From contig CALIAU010000003.1 in assembly GCA_938045585.1 (NCBI GenBank), positions 1 through 47,466 on the forward strand: DNA of 47,466 nucleotides. The letters run 5' to 3'. Under the pieces are notes generated by a model that saw nothing but the letters and a program-made list of their open reading frames with translations, did not search any database and was not told the DNA's origin. A program made the translations under genes and the position numbers. The stretch's first letter is position 1, and the number at the start of each line of letters is the position of its first letter. This DNA comes from an uncultured Saprospiraceae bacterium (GTDB taxonomy: Bacteria; Bacteroidota; Bacteroidia; Chitinophagales; Saprospiraceae). This document shows, piece after piece, positions 43,601 through 47,466 of this stretch.

Positions 43601-46600
43601 CGTGCAAACAGAGGGAACAGATCCTACGACTGTAGAAGCAGTAGCAGCAAACAATACCTTTACAGATAATGATGGTTTCTATCAGCCAGGTACCGTATCA
43701 GGACACTTGTTTATAGATACAGATGGTGACGGAGTACAGGGACCAAATGAGCCAGACTTAGCCAATGTAGATGTGATTATCACAGATTCAGAAGGAAATA
43801 TGCAGACAGTAATGTCAGATGCGAATGGAGATTGGATTGCAACAGTACCTCCAGGAACGACAACAGCAGATGTGGACGAGACAGATCCAGATTTCCCTGA
43901 AGACCATGTACAAACATCTGGCACAGATCCTACGACAGTAGAAGCAGTAGCAGGAGAAGATACCTTTACAGATAATGATGGATACTACCAAGCAGCGGAA
44001 GTATTTGGACATATCTATATAGATGATAACAAAAATGGAGTACAGGATCCAGGAGAGCCTAATGTTGCAAACCTTGATGTAGTAATTACAGATTCGAATG
44101 GTAACATGCAGACTGTAACAACAAATGCATCAGGAGATTGGGTAGCAACAGTGCCACCGGGATCAACGACAGCAGATATCGATGAGACAGATCCACAGTT
44201 CCCTACGGGCTTATCACAGTCAGAAGGAGAAGACCCAACATTATCATTTGCAATTGCAGGTGAATCAGTGGATGGCGGAACAGATGGTTATGCAGAATGT
44301 CCAGATGCACCTTCGGCATTAGTAGAGTTTAACCAATACTTATGTGAGGGAGAGTCAGTAGTATATGAGGTAGAAAATCCAATTCCATTTGCAGAATATA
44401 TTTGGGACTTTGGACCAATTGCTGAACCTTCACAGTATGTAGGAACAGGCCCAATAGAAGTATTCTACAACACACCAACAACGGCGGGAGCAGATGTACT
44501 ACTTATAGTACAAGCACAGAACTGTCCTGGAAAGAATGCGATTGTAGCAATTGCAAGAGTTACAGAGATCCTAGATGAGACGACAATAGAAACAGATGAG
44601 CAAGTATGTGCAGATTTGACAAAGACATTTGAAGCTGGTAATGTAAGCCCAATAGGAATATATGAGTGGGACTTCGGTCCAGGCGCAACACCTGCTACGG
44701 CATTTGGAGCAGGACCACACGATGTAGTATTTGCAGATGGTGGAGCACAAGAAGTTACTCTAACAGCAACTCCAGATATTTCGGAGCCATTTAGAGTATG
44801 TCCACATGTAGAGACATTTACTTTTGAAGCAGAGGACTGTGTAGGAACAGTGAGAGGAAATGTAAGTGATGATGCAGGTACTCCATTAGAGGGAGTAGTA
44901 TTAACACTAGATGATGGTGATGCAACAACAGCTGATCTTACAACTACAACGGATGCAGATGGAAACTATGAGTTCCTATTCATCCCAGTAGGCGACTATA
45001 CAATAGTACAGGAGCAGCCGGCAAACTACGGTTCAGTAAGTGATGAAGATGCAACACCAGAAGATGCGGATCTAGGCGATGATGATGGCGTAGTAAATAA
45101 CGAGATACCAGTACGAGTTGATTCAGATGAATTTGATGAAGACAACGATTTCGTTGAGACACCAGATGCAGGTAGCGTAGCAGGAAACGTAAGCGATGAT
45201 GCAGGTAATCCATTAATGGGAGTAGTACTTACTCTAGATGATGGTGATGCAGCGACTACAGATCCTACAACGACAACAAATGCAGACGGAGATTACTCAT
45301 TTTCAAATGTTCCAGAGGGTACGTATACACTTATCCAGACACAACCTGAGAACTATACTTCAGTAAGTGATGAAGATACATCACCAGAAGATCCATCTGT
45401 ATTAGATGATGATGGCATAGTAAATAACGAGATTCCAGTAAAAGTGGATCCAGGAGAGGATGATGTAGACAATGATTTTGTGGAGAGTCCAGATAACGGA
45501 AGTGTAAGCGGAATAGTATTGGATGATGCAGGTGAGCCAATTGAAGGTGTAGTATTAACACTAGATGATGGAGATGCAGCGACAATGGATCCAACAGCGA
45601 CTACAGGAGCAGATGGAATGTATGAGTTCCCAGATGTACCAGTAGGAGTATACACAGTAGTAGAGGAGCAGCCAGAGAATTATAGCTCAGTAAGTGATGA
45701 AGATGAAACACCAGAAGATCCATCTGTATCGGATAATGATGGTCAGATCAATGATGAGATACCAGTAAAAGTTGAGCCAGGGGAGGCAGATGAAGACAAT
45801 AACTTTGTAGAGAGTCCAGATCCAGGATCAGTGAGTGGAATAGTAGAAGATACAGATGGTAACCCATTAGCTGGAGTAGTAGTAACACTAGACGATGGAG
45901 ATGCAACGACAGTAGATATGACAGCAACTACAGGAGCAGATGGAACGTATGAGTTCCCAAGTGTACCAGTAGGCGACTATACTCTAATAGAGGAGCAGCC
46001 AGCAGATTATACATCAGTGAGTGATGAGGATACAACACCAGAAGATCCTAGTTTAGGAGATGATGATGGAATAGTGAATGATGAGATACCGGTTAAAGTA
46101 GAGCCAGGGGAGGATGATGAAAACAATGATTTCATAGAGGCGCCAAATGCAGGAAGCGTAAGCGGAACGGTATTGGATGATGCAGGTAATCCATTAGAAG
46201 GTGTAGTATTAACACTAGACGATGGAGATGCAGCGACAATGGATCCTACAGCGACTACAGGAGCAGATGGAACGTATGAGTTTCCAATGGTACCAGCAGG
46301 CGAGTATACAGTAGTAGAGGAGCAGCCGGAGAACTATAGCTCAGTAAGTGATGAGGATACAACACCAGAAGATCCTAGTTTAGGAGATGATGATGGTATA
46401 GTAAATGATGCAATTCCAGTAAAAGTGGAAGCAGGCGAGGATGATGAAGACAATGATTTTGTAGAGAGTCCAGATAACGGAAGCGTAAGCGGAACAGTAT
46501 TGGATGATGCAGGCGAGCCATTAGAAGGCGTAGTATTAACACTAGATGATGGTAATCCAGCGACAATGGATCCTACAGCGACTACGGATGCGACAGGAGC

Positions 46601-47466
46601 TTATATGTTCCCAGATGTACCAGTAGGCGACTATACAGTAATCGAGGAGCAGCCAGAGAATTATACATCAGTAAGTGATGAGGATACGACACCAGAAGAT
46701 CCTAGTTTAGGAGATGATGATGGAATAGTGAATGATGCGATACCGGTTAAAGTAGAGCCAGGCGAGGCAGATGATGATAATGATTTTGTAGAGAGTCCAG
46801 ACAACGGAAGCGTAAGCGGAACGGTATTGGATGATGCAGGTGAGCCAATCGAAGGCGTAGTGATTACACTAGATGATGGCGATGCAGCTACAATGGATAT
46901 GACAGCAACTACAGATGCTACAGGAGCATATATGTTCCCAAGTGTACCAGTAGGCGATTATACTCTAGTAGAGGAGCAGCCAGCAGATTACACATCAGTA
47001 AGTGATGAGGATACAACACCAGAAGATCCTAGTTTAGGAGATGATGATGGAATAGTAAATGATGAGATACCAGTAAAAGTAGAGCCAGGCGAGGCAGATG
47101 ATGATAATGATTTTGTAGAGACAGCGAATGCAGGAAGCGTAAGTGGAACAGTAGTAGATCAGGATGGAGCAGGTATCGAAGGCGTAGTGATTACACTAGA
47201 TGATGGTGATGCAGCGACAATGGATCCAACAGCGACTACGGATGCAACAGGATTCTATGAATTCCCAGTAGTACCAGCAGGAACGTATACATTGCTTGAA
47301 GAGCAGCCAGAAACTTACTTATCCGTAAGTGATGAAGATACAACACCAGAAGATCCTTCAATAGGAGATGATGATGGTATCACAAATGATGCAATTCCAG
47401 TAAAAGTGGAAGCAGGTGAGGCAGATGACGACAACGATTTTGTTGAAGAAATTGAAGCAACACTGA
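40650..47466 (+). CDS. Giant secreted repeat protein (SdrD B-like and CNA-B/CarboxypepD-like arrays), 5' part
   Basis: An uninterrupted frame of 2272 complete codons runs from the ATG at 40650 past the right edge. Residues 1-26 are a signal peptide (ending LKA). Residues 27-486 are a Cys-containing region without a recognised family. Residues 487-1215 hold seven SdrD B-like units (starts 42108, 42408, 42708, 43008, 43383, 43689, 43995) with Ca-loop motifs such as 'DTNGDGVQ'. Residues 1216-1398 contain two PKD-like segments ('YIWDFGP', 'YEWDFGP'). From residue 1399 eight units of exactly 109 residues (327 bp) follow, each with 'GVVLTLDDG' and 'VSDEDTTPEDPS'. The protein is very acidic. T9SS export is likely, but the C-terminus is outside the window. 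Function is probably adhesion or a surface fibre. Confidence 0.92.
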   Translation, partial: MRNTNTLLSILLIIFFSVNFSTLKAEETCNGHLAAVKIFDQATDAPVPGIPPIWLEMNGNSPSSGPDIDIDLLPANYYIGLEVGGNIIAASIVVDGVSQNCENIMPLTFPNGAESGVNWNGGLGTHTLDISLYHISGCNSEICDGLWDYSFDIIETPDDCAGAPAICSNPCARTTIDTDNCNTGNPYQTFLVDCCGVSNRLTTISSTWEECDGAIHYSGTFEWIGSGCEADAYDVITFDVVYYDATTTPPADSPRAHSCEPLYDPTGWVYYPSLCGTMTSSNHGTFDLSPSGSAFQVGNGANVTGTLDYGASGWIHVSGGDGHYTNGDFNIMLGSEECTVIPPTDPTCTGCFTYFNETQEKLINDDQIVLDLPQSEFGGAVTVDINEAISWDGYTNRVNADQPFEQWKLVFLKNGNFVAESIYTTDLEDFVASAEEISDLGTVTLPNGADQVLIVSYENAQYGEGSQPTANSVVPSSFCLACTPMNGTVSGHLFEDTNGDGIQGPGEPDLAGVDIVITDSNGNTQIVTTDSDGNYSAEVPAGTTTTDIDESTLPAGVEQTAGTDPTTVEVVAGEDTFTDDDGFFSPGTVSGHLFEDTNGDGVQGPGEPDLAGVDIVITDSEGNMQTVTTGPDGTYSAVVPPGTTTTDIDESTLPADVEQTAGTDPTTVEAVAGEDTFTDDDGFFTPAEVSGHLFLDTNGDGVQDPGEPDLGGVDIVITDSNGNTQIVTTEPDGTYSAEVPPGTTTTDIDESTLPAGVEQTAGTDPTTVEAVAGEDTFTDDDGFFLPGSIHARTFLDEDNNGQIDNAIDSPIGGVTFELYADANGDGLPDPGAPLQTVVSGAVSGHALFSGLAPGDYVVVQIQPAGFVTVLDLDTSEDGDNVANTDPLDNLIPVTITPGEADNNNLFLEVGLGTVSGHLYIDTNGNGVQDPGEPDLAGVDVQITDANGDTQIVETDENGDWIATVVPGTTTADILEGDPQYPDGHVQTEGTDPTTVEAVAANNTFTDNDGFYQPGTVSGHLFIDTDGDGVQGPNEPDLANVDVIITDSEGNMQTVMSDANGDWIATVPPGTTTADVDETDPDFPEDHVQTSGTDPTTVEAVAGEDTFTDNDGYYQAAEVFGHIYIDDNKNGVQDPGEPNVANLDVVITDSNGNMQTVTTNASGDWVATVPPGSTTADIDETDPQFPTGLSQSEGEDPTLSFAIAGESVDGGTDGYAECPDAPSALVEFNQYLCEGESVVYEVENPIPFAEYIWDFGPIAEPSQYVGTGPIEVFYNTPTTAGADVLLIVQAQNCPGKNAIVAIARVTEILDETTIETDEQVCADLTKTFEAGNVSPIGIYEWDFGPGATPATAFGAGPHDVVFADGGAQEVTLTATPDISEPFRVCPHVETFTFEAEDCVGTVRGNVSDDAGTPLEGVVLTLDDGDATTADLTTTTDADGNYEFLFIPVGDYTIVQEQPANYGSVSDEDATPEDADLGDDDGVVNNEIPVRVDSDEFDEDNDFVETPDAGSVAGNVSDDAGNPLMGVVLTLDDGDAATTDPTTTTNADGDYSFSNVPEGTYTLIQTQPENYTSVSDEDTSPEDPSVLDDDGIVNNEIPVKVDPGEDDVDNDFVESPDNGSVSGIVLDDAGEPIEGVVLTLDDGDAATMDPTATTGADGMYEFPDVPVGVYTVVEEQPENYSSVSDEDETPEDPSVSDNDGQINDEIPVKVEPGEADEDNNFVESPDPGSVSGIVEDTDGNPLAGVVVTLDDGDATTVDMTATTGADGTYEFPSVPVGDYTLIEEQPADYTSVSDEDTTPEDPSLGDDDGIVNDEIPVKVEPGEDDENNDFIEAPNAGSVSGTVLDDAGNPLEGVVLTLDDGDAATMDPTATTGADGTYEFPMVPAGEYTVVEEQPENYSSVSDEDTTPEDPSLGDDDGIVNDAIPVKVEAGEDDEDNDFVESPDNGSVSGTVLDDAGEPLEGVVLTLDDGNPATMDPTATTDATGAYMFPDVPVGDYTVIEEQPENYTSVSDEDTTPEDPSLGDDDGIVNDAIPVKVEPGEADDDNDFVESPDNGSVSGTVLDDAGEPIEGVVITLDDGDAATMDMTATTDATGAYMFPSVPVGDYTLVEEQPADYTSVSDEDTTPEDPSLGDDDGIVNDEIPVKVEPGEADDDNDFVETANAGSVSGTVVDQDGAGIEGVVITLDDGDAATMDPTATTDATGFYEFPVVPAGTYTLLEEQPETYLSVSDEDTTPEDPSIGDDDGITNDAIPVKVEAGEADDDNDFVEEIEATL
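42108..44294 (+). repeat. SdrD B-like tandem array inside the giant gene
   Basis: Unit starts at 42108, 42408, 42708 and 43008 are exactly 300 bp apart; the unit from 43008 is 375 bp and of a different subtype; those at 43383, 43689 and 43995 are 306 bp apart. Each begins near 'GTVSGHLF-DTNGDG' and contains 'DPTTVEAVAGEDTFTDDDG'-like endings. Array copies keep the reading frame. Confidence 0.9.
44844..47459 (+). repeat. Eight tandem 327-bp repeats inside the giant gene
   Basis: Units begin at 44844, 45171, 45498, 45825, 46152, 46479, 46806 and 47133, always 327 bp apart with no insertion or deletion. Long stretches are identical between units at the DNA level, for example around GAAGATCCTAGTTTAGGAGA. 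The eighth unit ends six bases before the window edge, and the following bases no longer match the unit start. Confidence 0.95.

Noticed and set aside
43214-46566. Several minus-strand open frames opposite the giant gene
   Set aside because: They recur with the repeat periodicity and have His/Leu-rich or Ser/Thr-rich translations expected from the complement of biased codons; the plus frame is open over the whole length.

Overview
This window comes from an AT-rich member of the Bacteroidota, most likely a Saprospiraceae-like or other Sphingobacteria-type lineage. The support is protein content and promoter style. The window carries a type IX secretion (T9SS) set made of PorP/SprF, a PorE-like TPR/propeller/CRD/OmpA protein and a type-B (CHU_C) sorted protein. 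It also carries many Cys-lipoproteins, a LytS/LytTR sensor-regulator pair, a CotH-kinase lipoprotein, an M43 metalloprotease, and -7 boxes of the Bacteroidota TAnnTTTG type. The species cannot be named from the sequence alone.

Layout. 1-715: two minus-strand tRNA genes (Leu-TAA, Gly-GCC) with a terminator. 715-7569: a T9SS operon, porP/sprF, porE-like and a 1130-aa secreted protein, closed by a strong terminator. 7622-8000: a non-coding island of repeats. 8003-10399: mnmA, a lipoprotein gene and rimM. 10416-12451: a nucleoside transporter divergent from uridine kinase. 12499-15533: ppk1 and tpiA. 15553-19266: CotH lipoprotein, SRPBCC protein, LytTR regulator and sensor kinase. 19461-22867: M43 lipoprotein metalloprotease, a barrel-like protein and a rhodanese. 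23037-26745: a small TPR-like protein, a cobalamin riboswitch driving a BtuB-like receptor, and two lipoproteins. 26746-27481: a gene-free stretch with an orphan promoter, a series of hairpins and a perfect terminator, probably a non-coding RNA gene. 27482-30916: S9D peptidase and WYL regulator. 30960-32223: two more repeat islands around a small hypothetical gene. 32224-40358: DUF4197 lipoprotein, patatin/BamA-type outer-membrane phospholipase, CutC, a GT-C-like membrane protein, and a MoxR-type AAA+ plus VWA pair. 40650 to the right edge: the first 2272 codons of a giant secreted repeat protein that continues past the window.

How the genes work together. The first operon and the giant 3' gene fit a T9SS cell-surface programme, with export machinery plus large multi-domain secreted proteins. 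The nucleoside transporter and uridine kinase form a compact uptake-and-trapping unit. The riboswitch and BtuB-like receptor form a B12-controlled uptake unit. MnmA, RimM and the tRNAs are translation housekeeping.

The most interesting items are the orphan structured RNA candidate at about 26861-27231, where several hairpins share GCAA loops with differing but complementary stems; the giant adhesin, with eight repeats of exactly 327 bp and an earlier 100- to 102-codon array; and the related repeat islands at 7.6, 31.0 and 31.8 kb.
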